Below, piece by piece: positions 36,386-44,471 of a stretch of DNA of 64,000 nucleotides (positions within the stretch are counted from its first letter, which is position 1; every line of letters starts with the position of its first letter). A program made the position numbers and the translations under genes. The stretch spans positions 1 to 64,000 of the forward strand of contig SSEL01000003.1 in the NCBI GenBank assembly GCA_008012315.1, given 5' to 3'. The notes below the pieces were generated by a model. It was given only the letters and a program-made list of their open reading frames with translations. It was not told the DNA's origin and did not search any database. This DNA comes from Rhodospirillaceae bacterium. GTDB taxonomy: Bacteria > Pseudomonadota > Alphaproteobacteria > Dongiales > Dongiaceae.

Positions 36386-36982
36386 TTACTGCTGCGTCGG
36401 TTCCGTCTTCTGCGTCGCATCCGACGAAGCCGGCTTATGATGCCAGCGCGCTTTCATCTCGTCCGGCGATACCTTGCCGTTCTTGTCGGTATCCATCCGG
36501 GCGAAACGCTGATCGCCAGCAGCCTGCCACTCGCTGGCCGAAATCTGGCCATCCTTGTTGGTATCCATTCGCTCGAACCATTTCTGCGAACGTTCGGCAG
36601 CGTGCTCCTGGCGCTGCTTTGTCTTGTCGTTCGTCGCCTCGGCGGTTTTATCGCCCGTCGCCTTGTCAGCGGTGCCGTTCTGCGCCGCCTTCTTGGCCAT
36701 CGCGTCGTGCATGCGCTGGTGCATCTTTTCCTGCGCTGCCTTCCATTCATCGGCGCTGATCTGCTTATCGCCATTGGTATCGATGCCGGTGAAGATCGAC
36801 TGACGCGATGCGTCGAATTCGGGACGATCGATGGCGCCATCGCCATTCTTGTCAATCTTGGCAAACCAGCCGGTCTTGCCCGCCCCGCTATCGGCCGCGG
36901 CCGGCAAGGCATTCAGCGTCAGGGCCAAGGCAGTGCCACCGACGACGACCGAGAGAATACGCAGGGAAACAAAACGTTGCAT
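36386..36982 (-). CDS. Secreted EF-hand protein with four calcium-binding loops
   Basis: 198 aa with a signal peptide ('LSVVVGGTALALTLNALPAAADS', about 10-32). Four EF-hand loops of 12 residues are visible, each starting with Asp and ending with Glu: 44-55 (DKNGDGAIDRPE), 68-79 (DTNGDKQISADE), 140-151 (DTNKDGQISASE), 164-175 (DTDKNGKVSPDE). A Lys/Thr/Ala-rich linker divides them into two pairs. Calcium binding is very likely; the role is unknown. GAAAGGA precedes the start at 36982. It is 220 nt upstream of the ECF sigma gene, in the same direction. Confidence 0.88.
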   Translation of the reverse strand: MQRFVSLRILSVVVGGTALALTLNALPAAADSGAGKTGWFAKIDKNGDGAIDRPEFDASRQSIFTGIDTNGDKQISADEWKAAQEKMHQRMHDAMAKKAAQNGTADKATGDKTAEATNDKTKQRQEHAAERSQKWFERMDTNKDGQISASEWQAAGDQRFARMDTDKNGKVSPDEMKARWHHKPASSDATQKTEPTQQ

Positions 36983-37168
36983 GAAATGTCCTTTCTTTTG
37001 CCAGGCGATCCGTGTGCCTGTCGAAAGATAGAACGGGGGCGGCAGGGGAATCCTGCGCGGCCCCTGCAGGCGTATCTCTCACGAAACGGTGAGGGCGGCC
37101 GCACCGGCAGCGCCGGACGGGGAGCCCAGCGGCGGCTAAACCGGTGTTTTCAGGCCGACAGGCTGCCG

Positions 37169-37265
37169 GAGCGCGATCGTGCTCTATCTTAATCTTATGG
37201 ATGAGAGGCGGATTCACGTCTTAGACAAAATCGCAAAGCGATTCCGTCTAAAACGATCCGCTCTA
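37169..37265 (+). repeat. three-hairpin intergenic repeat, copy C (arm 1 deleted)
   Basis: A shortened member of the family: the left end GAGCGCGATCG and right end GATCCGCTCTA remain. Arm 1 is missing and the left half of arm 2 is shortened; arm 3 (GTCTTAGAC with GTCTAAAAC, enclosing AATCGC/GCGATT) is intact. It lies just before the accA stop on the plus strand side. Confidence 0.75.
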
Positions 37266-37275
37266 ATCGACTGCC

Positions 37276-38235
37276 TCAGCTTGAGAGGCCCTGGCGACCC
37301 ATTTCGAGGAATTTGTCGCGCCGCTGGTCGCGGATATCGAGGCCGGACATGCCGCTGAACCGCTGCAAGGCGCGGTCGATCGCCTCGCTCAGGCCGTCGA
37401 TGATTTGCGGCTTGCCGCGATGGGCGCCGCCCAGAGGCTCGGCGACGATTTCGTCGATCACGCCAAGCGAGCGCAGATCTTCCGAGGTCAGCTTCAAGGC
37501 CTCGGCGGCGTCGCGGGCCTGTTCGCCACTGCGCCAGAGGATCGAGGCGCAGCCTTCCGGCGAGATCACCGAATAGACCGAATGTTCCAGCATGATGATG
37601 TGATTGGCAGCCGCCAGCGCAATGGCGCCGCCGCTGCCGCCTTCGCCGATGATGGCGGAGATGAGCGGCACCTGCAGCTTCAGGCAGGCTTCGATCGAGC
37701 GGGCAATGGCTTCCGCTTGACCACGTGCTTCTGCTTCGACACCGGGAAAGGCGCCCGGCGTGTCGACCAGGGTGATGACCGGCAATTGGAATCGTTCGGC
37801 CAATTCCATCAAGCGGATCGCCTTGCGATAGCCCTCGGGCTTGGCCATGCCGAAATTGTGGCGCATGCGGCTGGTGGTATCGGCGCCCTTCTCATGGCCC
37901 ATGATGACGACCGGCTGGCCCCGGAAACGGGCAAGGCCGCCGAGGATTGCCTTGTCATCGGCAAAATTGCGGTCGCCGGCCAAGGGCACGTAATCGGTGA
38001 CAAGGCCGGCGACATAGTCGATGAAATGCGGCCGCTCGGGATGACGGGCGACCTGCGTCTTCTGCCAGGCGGTCAGCTTGCCATAGGTCTGGCGCAGCAT
38101 CCGTTCCGCCTTGCCCTGCAGTTTGGCGACTTCCTCGGCGATGTTCATATCATCGCCGTCCGACAGATGCCGAAGCTCGGCGATCTTGCCTTCAAGCTCC
38201 GCGATCGGCTTTTCGAAATCCAGGAAAGTCGCCAT
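37276..38235 (-). CDS. accA: Acetyl-CoA carboxylase carboxyltransferase subunit alpha
   Basis: Half of the carboxyltransferase that makes malonyl-CoA for fatty acid synthesis. 319 aa, the normal length, opening with the family's '[19 protein letters not shown]'. 'GGNAD'-type variants are absent; the crotonase-fold core shows '[31 protein letters not shown]', '[28 protein letters not shown]' and '[39 protein letters not shown]'. It converges with nothing nearby and is followed on the right by the malyl-CoA lyase gene. Confidence 0.97.
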   Translation of the reverse strand: MATFLDFEKPIAELEGKIAELRHLSDGDDMNIAEEVAKLQGKAERMLRQTYGKLTAWQKTQVARHPERPHFIDYVAGLVTDYVPLAGDRNFADDKAILGGLARFRGQPVVIMGHEKGADTTSRMRHNFGMAKPEGYRKAIRLMELAERFQLPVITLVDTPGAFPGVEAEARGQAEAIARSIEACLKLQVPLISAIIGEGGSGGAIALAAANHIIMLEHSVYSVISPEGCASILWRSGEQARDAAEALKLTSEDLRSLGVIDEIVAEPLGGAHRGKPQIIDGLSEAIDRALQRFSGMSGLDIRDQRRDKFLEMGRQGLSS

Positions 38236-38255
38236 TTACTGCATCAACCTTTTTG

Positions 38256-39236
38256 TTATTTCGCTGCCGAAATCTGTTTCGCCTTGGCGACCAGGACTTC
38301 GGCCTGACGGATCGAGGCCAGATCGATCAGGCGGCCATCCAGCGAGACGGCACCCTTGCCTTCGCGCTGCGCCTGGGCCATGGCTTCGAGAATGCGTTCC
38401 GCCTTCTTCACTTCCGCGTCGCTCGGCGTGAAGAGCTGGTTGGCAAGCTCGACCTGGCTGGGATGGATCGCCCATTTGCCTTCACAGCCGAGCACACCGG
38501 CACGATTGCCGCCGGCCTTGTAGCCTTCGGGATCGGAGAAATCGCCAAACGGGCCATCGACCGGACGCAGGCCGTTGGCGCGCGCCGCCACCACCATGCG
38601 GGCAATGGCATAGTGCCACATATCGCCCCAATGGATGTCGCGGTTGCCGGCCTCATCCTTGTCGGGGAGGATCGAATAGGCCGGATTGGCGCCGCCGATA
38701 TTGGTGGTCCGCGCCTTGGTCGAGGCGGCGTAATCGGCGACACCGAAATGCAGGCTCTCATTGCGCTTCGACGCGGCGGCGATCTCGTGCACGTTCTGCA
38801 TGCCGAGCGCGGTTTCGATGATCATTTCGAAACCGATATGCTTCTTGCGGCCGACCGCCGCTTCGCATTGGGTGACCAGCATGTCGACCGCATAGACGTC
38901 GGCGGCGGTACCGACCTTCGGGATCATGATGAGATCCAGGCGTTCGCCGCCCTGCTCGATCACATCGACCACGTCCCGGTACATATAATGGGTATCGAGT
39001 CCGTTAATACGCACCGACATCGTCTTGGTGCCCCAATCGATGTCCCGAAGCGCCGCGATGATGTTCTTGCGGGCCTGCGCCTTGTCATCCGGCGCAACCG
39101 CGTCCTCAAGATCCAGGAAAATCACATCGGCAGCAGATTTTGCTGCCTTTTCAAAGAGTTGCGGCTGACTGCCGGGAACGGCCAATTCACTGCGATTGAG
39201 GCGCGCCGGCGCTTGTTCGACGATCTTGAAGCTCAT
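38256..39236 (-). CDS. mcl1: L-malyl-CoA / beta-methylmalyl-CoA lyase (CitE/HpcH family)
   Basis: 326 aa. Close in pattern to Rhodobacter Mcl1: 'NRSELAVPGSQPQLFEKAAKSAADVIFLDLEDAVAPDDKAQAR', 'SVRINGLDTHYMYRDVVDVIEQ', 'IMIPKVGTAADVYAVDMLVT', 'GPFGDFSDPEGYKA', 'GKWAIHPSQVELANQLFTPS', 'SIRQAEVLVAKA'. Mg-binding Glu/Asp sit in 'DLEDAVAPDD'. It cleaves malyl-CoA and beta-methylmalyl-CoA to glyoxylate plus acetyl- or propionyl-CoA, key to the ethylmalonyl-CoA pathway. A meaB gene at 56898 fits the same metabolism. No other pathway gene is in view. Confidence 0.93.
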   Translation of the reverse strand: MSFKIVEQAPARLNRSELAVPGSQPQLFEKAAKSAADVIFLDLEDAVAPDDKAQARKNIIAALRDIDWGTKTMSVRINGLDTHYMYRDVVDVIEQGGERLDLIMIPKVGTAADVYAVDMLVTQCEAAVGRKKHIGFEMIIETALGMQNVHEIAAASKRNESLHFGVADYAASTKARTTNIGGANPAYSILPDKDEAGNRDIHWGDMWHYAIARMVVAARANGLRPVDGPFGDFSDPEGYKAGGNRAGVLGCEGKWAIHPSQVELANQLFTPSDAEVKKAERILEAMAQAQREGKGAVSLDGRLIDLASIRQAEVLVAKAKQISAAK

Positions 39237-39317
39237 GCCTGTACCTGTCCAATGGCGGTTGCAGAACGCCCCCTCCGTCTTCGGCAGGCAGTTTTTGGCC
39301 CGACCGGGCCGACGCTG

Positions 39318-40349
39318 TCAATCTTTAGCTGCGTCATCCTTTGGTCGGTACCGTTGCCTGAGGGCTGGCCCGGCGGGTTGCTCCGGCGGACCAGACGAGA
39401 CGGAATTGGCCAGAGGATGATGCCGGGCGACGAGATCCTTTAACCGACCGGAAACGACATGTGTATAGATTTGTGTCGTCGTTATATCGGCATGGCCGAG
39501 CATTTTCTGCAGCGCCCGCAGATCGGCCCCGTGATCCAGCAGATGGGTGGCGAAGGCATGGCGGATCACATGCGGCGAGAGCCGGGCCGGATCGATACCC
39601 GCTTTCACCGCGATTTCCTTCAGCATCTGCCCGAAACGCTGCCGCGTCAGATGGCCGGCGGCACCGCGCGAGGGAAACAGCCAGGGTGAAGCCTTGACCG
39701 GTGCACCCTTCTTGTCCTTTGGAAGGAATTCCGGCCTGACTTCCAGATAAGCCGCCAAGGCCGCCTTGGCCGATTGATTGAGCGGCACCATGCGCTCCTT
39801 CGATCCCTTGCCGCGCACGATCAGGAAGGGCTGGTCCCGCAGGGCCGCCGCCAATGGCAAAGCGACCAGTTCGGACACCCGCAGCCCGGCGGCATATAGA
39901 AGTTCTGTCAGTGCGGTGAGCCTTGCGCCCTCGGCGCCATCCAAGGCAACGCAGGCCTGGATGAGCCGCGCCATCTCATCCTCATCGAGCAGTTTCGGCA
40001 AAGGCCGGCCGAGCTTTGGACTATCGAGGGCGGCGGTGGGATCGTCGCTGCGCCAGCCTTCACCGACGACGAATTTGTAATATTGCCGGAGCGCGCTCAG
40101 CCGGCGGGCGGCGGTGCTGGGCTTCGCATCGGCGGCGGCCAGCATGGAGAGATAAGCGCTGAGATCTTCCGAGGCGGCGCCGGTCAGATCCTTGCCGCGC
40201 TTCGCCAGGAAGATGCCGATCTCTTCGAGATCGCGGCGATAGGCGGTCTTGGTATTGGGCGCGGCGTTGCGTTCCGCCGTCAGCATTTCCAGAAAAGCAT
40301 CGAGATGGCCGGCGGTGAGGCGGCTCGCGGTGAGGTGGCTGGCGGTCAT
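39318..40349 (-). CDS. xerD: Tyrosine recombinase XerD
   Basis: 343 aa. The N-terminal SAM-like core-binding domain runs to about 105. The catalytic domain has Arg in 'YAAGLRVSELVALPL', His-x2-Arg in 'SPHVIRHAFATHLLDHG', a His in 'MLGHADITTTQIYTHV' and the active Tyr just after. It resolves chromosome dimers at dif with XerC. About 25 extra residues (Pro/Gln/Arg-rich) extend past the usual end. The gene begins 14 nt downstream of a large secreted-protein gene in an operon read leftwards. Its conserved neighbours (aroK-aroB, accA) argue against a phage integrase. Confidence 0.92.
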   Translation of the reverse strand: MTASHLTASRLTAGHLDAFLEMLTAERNAAPNTKTAYRRDLEEIGIFLAKRGKDLTGAASEDLSAYLSMLAAADAKPSTAARRLSALRQYYKFVVGEGWRSDDPTAALDSPKLGRPLPKLLDEDEMARLIQACVALDGAEGARLTALTELLYAAGLRVSELVALPLAAALRDQPFLIVRGKGSKERMVPLNQSAKAALAAYLEVRPEFLPKDKKGAPVKASPWLFPSRGAAGHLTRQRFGQMLKEIAVKAGIDPARLSPHVIRHAFATHLLDHGADLRALQKMLGHADITTTQIYTHVVSGRLKDLVARHHPLANSVSSGPPEQPAGPALRQRYRPKDDAAKD

Positions 40350-40363
40350 CGGACCGGACCGTC

Positions 40364-42319
40364 TCAGAGGCCGGCGAGGATGGCGGCTTCGGTACCGATG
40401 CGGCGCGCATCCTGTTGCAGGCCGACAGCGGTCAGGCCGCCCAAGGATTGCGCCAAAGCGGCGCCATCGGCCTGGACCAGTTTCTTGCCGTTGCCGTTGA
40501 GGGTGACCAGGGCCAGCAGCACGGTTTCGCCACGCCGGCCAGCTTGCGCCGCCGTGGCAATGTCAGGATTGCCGCCGGCGAAGGTCGTCGCATCGCGGCC
40601 GCCGACACTTTCGCCGAGCCCCGCCAGGATGCCATAGAGCCGCTGCGCTGCTGCGTCGTTTGCTCCGCTGCCTTGCGCCTGAAGCCAATCGGCGACCGGA
40701 TCGGTGCCGGCATCGCGGCTGCCATAAAGCCCGGCGATGCGTCCCAGCAGGCGCAGACCGGCGGCTTCCCGCGCCGCCTGGGTCGTCGCACCAAATTGCG
40801 CGTTGCTGCCGGGACCGGTCGCCAGATTGAGCCAGAAGCCGGCGCGATCTGTATTGCCGGCGGCGAACAAGGCGCGCGCCGCTTCGGGCGCGAATTGCGC
40901 CAGACCTGGATTGGGCGTCATCTGTTCAAGCAAGGGCGCATAAAGCGCCACGGCGCTGAAATAGTCGCCGCGCGCCCGCGCTTCGCGCAAGGCCTGCGTC
41001 ACCCATTGCAAGCGGCTTTCCGGCATCTGCCCCTGCTGCGCGCGCTGATAGAGCCTGGCGCGATGCTCCGGCGCATCGGCACCCGCCAGTTCGGCATCCG
41101 AGGCGGCGGGCTTTACCTGCTGATAAAGGCCGGTCAGTTCATCGGCCGGAATCAGTCCGGTGGCGAAAGCGGTTTCCCCGGCCTGCAGACGTTCCGGCAA
41201 CGGTTTGCTGCCATCGCGCGCCGTAGCGGCGGCCAAGGCAGCGCCGACCGGCTTGGGCGATCCGCTGCCCTCGGCGCCCGGCAGCTTCGCCTGTTTCATC
41301 ATCGCCGCCAGCAACGGATCGGGATTGGCGATCGGCTTCTTGAGACTCTGCGCCTTACTATCGCCCAGCAAGACCGAGGCCACGGCGATGAAATCCTTCG
41401 TCTGCGGATCACCGGCCGCCTGTTCGCGCAACAGATCGACGCCGATCGAGGCCTGGTCCGTATCGCCCTGCAGGATCTGGCAGAAGACCAGAGCCCGGCG
41501 CCAATAAGGTTCGATGGATTGCTCGCCCGCGACTTGCATCTGCACTTGGCTGCAGGCGCCGTTCTTGTCATCGCTGATCCAGAGCCGGTCGACCGCTTCG
41601 CGCGGATCGCGCACCACGCCAGGTGCGCTCAGTTGCCGGGCCAGTTGCAGGGCCTCGGCATCGAAGCCCATGACATGCAGGCGGTCGGCCCGCAACGGCA
41701 CCAGGCTGTCGATCCCGGCCGCGGTGGTCGGGCCGGATGCCTGGGTCAGCAGCAGGCGGAGCTGCAGGTCGCGCAAGGCAGGCTCGGTCACCGGCGCCGG
41801 CAATTGCGGCAGCAACGCCGTCAGCTTGACGACGCTGGAGCCCTGCCACATGCGAGCGCCGAGGCCGCCTTGCCGATCATCGATCAGGCCGGGGGGGGCC
41901 TGAGATGTGGTTGCGTTGGTCGAATTGTCCGGCGCGGCATTGGAAATGGTCTCGCCGGGAACAGCCGGCGCAACCTGGCCATCGCCCGATATCTGGCCCG
42001 GTGTCATTTGATCCGGCGCTTGGCTCGCAGTCCCACCCGGCAAGGGCGGCAGCGGCGTCGCTGTGATGCCGCCTGCATTGTAATTGGGTTGATCCTTGCC
42101 AGTGTCGTCCACCGACTGGCTATCATTTGATTGCGCGCTGGTTGACAACGCACCGGTCGATTGCGGACTGGAAGGCAGGCCCAGTTGAACCGGCGCGCCG
42201 GTGGCAGTCTGTGCCAGGGCGCCGATCGGCAGGAGGCCAAAGACGCAGGACAGCACCGCGACCCGCCAGGTCGGGATCGGCGGGGGAATCCGCGCGTTAT
42301 TGGAGCGAGAGGCGATCAT
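40364..42319 (-). CDS. Large secreted/periplasmic protein, probably TPR-like, unknown function
   Basis: About 651 aa, not recognised by name. ATG 42319 is followed by a signal-like hydrophobic segment ('VAVLSCVFGLLPIGALA', about 22-40). A low-complexity stretch rich in Gln/Thr/Pro/Asn (about 45-150) follows, then a long Ala/Leu-rich helical region with TPR/SEL1-like character ('ALVFCQILQGDTDQASIGVDLLREQAAGDP', 'ALYQRAQQGQMPESRLQWVTQALREARARGDYFSAVALYAPLLEQ', 'ARALFAAGNTDRAGFWLNLA'). It overlaps the end of a 47-aa membrane-protein gene by 23 nt and is 14 nt before xerD. It may be an envelope scaffold; function unknown. Confidence 0.75.
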   Translation of the reverse strand: MIASRSNNARIPPPIPTWRVAVLSCVFGLLPIGALAQTATGAPVQLGLPSSPQSTGALSTSAQSNDSQSVDDTGKDQPNYNAGGITATPLPPLPGGTASQAPDQMTPGQISGDGQVAPAVPGETISNAAPDNSTNATTSQAPPGLIDDRQGGLGARMWQGSSVVKLTALLPQLPAPVTEPALRDLQLRLLLTQASGPTTAAGIDSLVPLRADRLHVMGFDAEALQLARQLSAPGVVRDPREAVDRLWISDDKNGACSQVQMQVAGEQSIEPYWRRALVFCQILQGDTDQASIGVDLLREQAAGDPQTKDFIAVASVLLGDSKAQSLKKPIANPDPLLAAMMKQAKLPGAEGSGSPKPVGAALAAATARDGSKPLPERLQAGETAFATGLIPADELTGLYQQVKPAASDAELAGADAPEHRARLYQRAQQGQMPESRLQWVTQALREARARGDYFSAVALYAPLLEQMTPNPGLAQFAPEAARALFAAGNTDRAGFWLNLATGPGSNAQFGATTQAAREAAGLRLLGRIAGLYGSRDAGTDPVADWLQAQGSGANDAAAQRLYGILAGLGESVGGRDATTFAGGNPDIATAAQAGRRGETVLLALVTLNGNGKKLVQADGAALAQSLGGLTAVGLQQDARRIGTEAAILAGL

Positions 42320-42440
42320 TCGGGATTTGCACTTCCATCTGCGCGGTCGGCGCCGGCAAGTCCCAGGCGGCCAATACGGCCACGGCGCCGCCAATGATCA
42401 CGATGACTGCGATGAGAAGGCCTAAAAGTGCTTTGTGCAT
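42297..42440 (-). CDS. 47-aa single-span membrane protein overlapping the secreted-protein gene
   Basis: A short ORF: 'MHKALLGLLIAVIVIIGG' opens a single membrane segment (about 4-25) and a short tail ('WDLPAPTAQMEVQIP', ending 'NDRLSLQ') follows. AGGG lies about 10 nt before ATG 42440. The stop at 42297 lies 23 nt inside the next gene, so translation of both is likely coupled. The tail pattern (Trp-Asp-x-Pro-Ala-Pro) looks conserved in kind with small alphaproteobacterial proteins at this locus, from memory only. Function unknown. Confidence 0.65.
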   Translation of the reverse strand: MHKALLGLLIAVIVIIGGAVAVLAAWDLPAPTAQMEVQIPNDRLSLQ

Positions 42441-42629
42441 TAACCGAATTCCCTAAGCAACCTGGCGGCAAGGCCGGTTGCGCCTGTGCCATTCGTGCGA
42501 CCCGGACCGTCTGTAGAACAGCAGTGCGACTCGCCTCGATTTGACCGCTAACTTGCCACAGGGCTTGAGAATTATGCTAGTGTTCAATTATGGCGGAAAA
42601 GCGTCGCAGGATCGAAAGGTTGGGTATCG

Positions 42630-43292
42630 ATGACCGGGTTGCCGACAGAGGCCGAAAGTCGGGATGAGGAGGCCGCTGCCGGGCGGGCGGCAAACGGGGC
42701 TTTGCCGGCTTTGACGCAGCCGATCGACCGCACCGTCGTCCTGGTCGGCTTGATGGGCGCCGGCAAGAGCTGCATCGGCAAGCGCCTGGCCGCCCATTTG
42801 CGCCTGCCCTTCACCGATGCCGATCGCGAGATCGAGGCGGCGGCCGGCTGCAGCATCTCCGACATTTTCGCCCGGCATGGCGAGCAGGCCTTCCGCGACG
42901 GCGAACGCCGCGTCATCCAGCGGCTGCTCGGCAATCCGGTGCATGTGCTGGCGACCGGCGGCGGCGCCTTCATGGACCCCAATACCCGCACCTTGATCAA
43001 GGAACGCGCCCTCTCGATCTGGCTGCGCGCCGATCTCGACCTGCTGGTCAAACGGGTCGCCCGCCGCAATGAGCGGCCGTTGCTGCAGAATGTCGATCAG
43101 CGCCAGAAGCTGGCCGAGCTGATCGACATCCGCTACCCGGTCTATGCCGAAGCCGATCTGATCGTGGATTCCACCGACGGCCCGCCGGAAGCCACCCTGG
43201 CCCGGGTGATCGCCGCGTTGAACGATCACGCGCTGAAGAATCATCAGGCCGCCGACCTTTCGGCTCGCGCGCAACGCAAGGTGGCGCCATGA
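42630..43292 (+). CDS. aroK: Shikimate kinase
   Basis: Phosphorylates shikimate in aromatic amino acid synthesis. 220 aa with an N-terminal extension of about 30 residues before the P-loop 'LVGLMGAGKSCIGKRLA'; then 'DADREIEAAAG' (shikimate and Mg binding), 'FRDGERRVIQRLL', 'VLATGGGAFMDP' and the lid 'RRNERPLLQ'. The stop overlaps aroB's ATG by 4 nt, the common aroK-aroB operon. Confidence 0.97.
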   Translation: MTGLPTEAESRDEEAAAGRAANGALPALTQPIDRTVVLVGLMGAGKSCIGKRLAAHLRLPFTDADREIEAAAGCSISDIFARHGEQAFRDGERRVIQRLLGNPVHVLATGGGAFMDPNTRTLIKERALSIWLRADLDLLVKRVARRNERPLLQNVDQRQKLAELIDIRYPVYAEADLIVDSTDGPPEATLARVIAALNDHALKNHQAADLSARAQRKVAP

Positions 43293-44413
43293 GCCGGATC
43301 GACCAGGCTGAGACCGTTCGTGTCGACCTCGGCGCCCGCAGCTACGATATCGTGGTGGGACGCGGATTGATCGGCCGGGCCGGCCAGTTCGCGGCACCGT
43401 TGCTCAGCCAGAAGCGCGTCATCATCATCACCGATGACAATGTCGCCCGCCATCACCTGGATGCCCTGGACCAGGCCTTCGTGCAGGCTGGAATCGCGAC
43501 CCAGCGCATCGTGCTGCCGGCCGGTGAACAGACCAAGAGTTTCGCGCAACTGGAGGAGCTGTGCGGCCGCCTGCTCGACCTCAAGGCCGAGCGCAGCACC
43601 ACGCTGGTGGCCCTGGGCGGCGGGGTGATCGGCGATCTCACCGGCTTCGCCGCCTCGATCCTGCTGCGCGGGGTTGATTTCATCCAGGTGCCGACGACCT
43701 TGCTCGCCCAGGTCGACAGTTCGGTCGGTGGCAAGACGGGCATCAACATGGCGCAGGGCAAGAACCTGATCGGCAGCTTCTACCAGCCGCGCTTGGTGCT
43801 GGCCGATACCGCCGCACTCGACACCTTGCCGAAGCGCGAATTGCTGGCCGGCTATGCCGAAGTGGTGAAATACGGCTTGATCGACAATCCCGATTTCTTC
43901 ACCTGGCTGGAAGGCCATGCCGCCGGCATGATCGCCGGCGATGAAACCGCCAGGCGGCAGGCGATCATCGCCAGCTGCCGCGCCAAGGCCGCCATCGTCG
44001 GCGCCGACGAACGGGAATCGGCACAGCGCGCCTTGCTCAATCTCGGCCATACCTTCGGCCATGCGCTGGAAGCCGAATGCGGCTATACCGACGAATTGCT
44101 GCATGGCGAGGCGGTGGCGATCGGCATGGTCATGGCCTTCGATCTTTCCGCCCGGCTGGGCTTGGCGCCGCTGGAAGATGCGGCACGGCTGCGCCGGCAT
44201 CTCGCCAGCCTCGGCCTGCCGACCGATCCCGGCTGGGTCGAGGGACGGAGCTGGGCCGCCGAACGGCTGATCGAGCACATGGGCAAGGACAAGAAGGTGA
44301 AAGACGGGCGGATCGGCTTCGTCCTGGCGCATGGCATCGGCAAGGCTTTCTCGCCGGCCTATGTCGATCTCGCCGAGGTCGCCACCTTGCTGGAAGTCAG
44401 CATCGCCGCCTGA
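43289..44413 (+). CDS. aroB: 3-dehydroquinate synthase
   Basis: Converts DAHP to 3-dehydroquinate with NAD and a metal. 374 aa. Marks: 'VIIITDDNVARHHL', 'LPAGEQTKSFAQLEELC', 'LVALGGGVIGDLTGFAASILLRGVDFIQVPTTLLAQVDSSVGGKTGIN' (NAD and phosphate site), and 'LNLGHTFGHALEAECGYTDELLHGEAVAIGMVMA' with the metal-binding His. ATGA overlap with aroK. Confidence 0.97.
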   Translation: MSRIDQAETVRVDLGARSYDIVVGRGLIGRAGQFAAPLLSQKRVIIITDDNVARHHLDALDQAFVQAGIATQRIVLPAGEQTKSFAQLEELCGRLLDLKAERSTTLVALGGGVIGDLTGFAASILLRGVDFIQVPTTLLAQVDSSVGGKTGINMAQGKNLIGSFYQPRLVLADTAALDTLPKRELLAGYAEVVKYGLIDNPDFFTWLEGHAAGMIAGDETARRQAIIASCRAKAAIVGADERESAQRALLNLGHTFGHALEAECGYTDELLHGEAVAIGMVMAFDLSARLGLAPLEDAARLRRHLASLGLPTDPGWVEGRSWAAERLIEHMGKDKKVKDGRIGFVLAHGIGKAFSPAYVDLAEVATLLEVSIAA

Positions 44414-44471
44414 GGTCGCCGCCGCCATCCGATAATCCACCACTTTCCAACCGGCAGAAATTTCTGGGGAG

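Noticed and set aside
39318-40349. XerD-like gene as a phage or island integrase
   Set aside because: Neighbours are housekeeping genes, there is no att-like direct repeat or other phage gene, and its motifs fit XerD.
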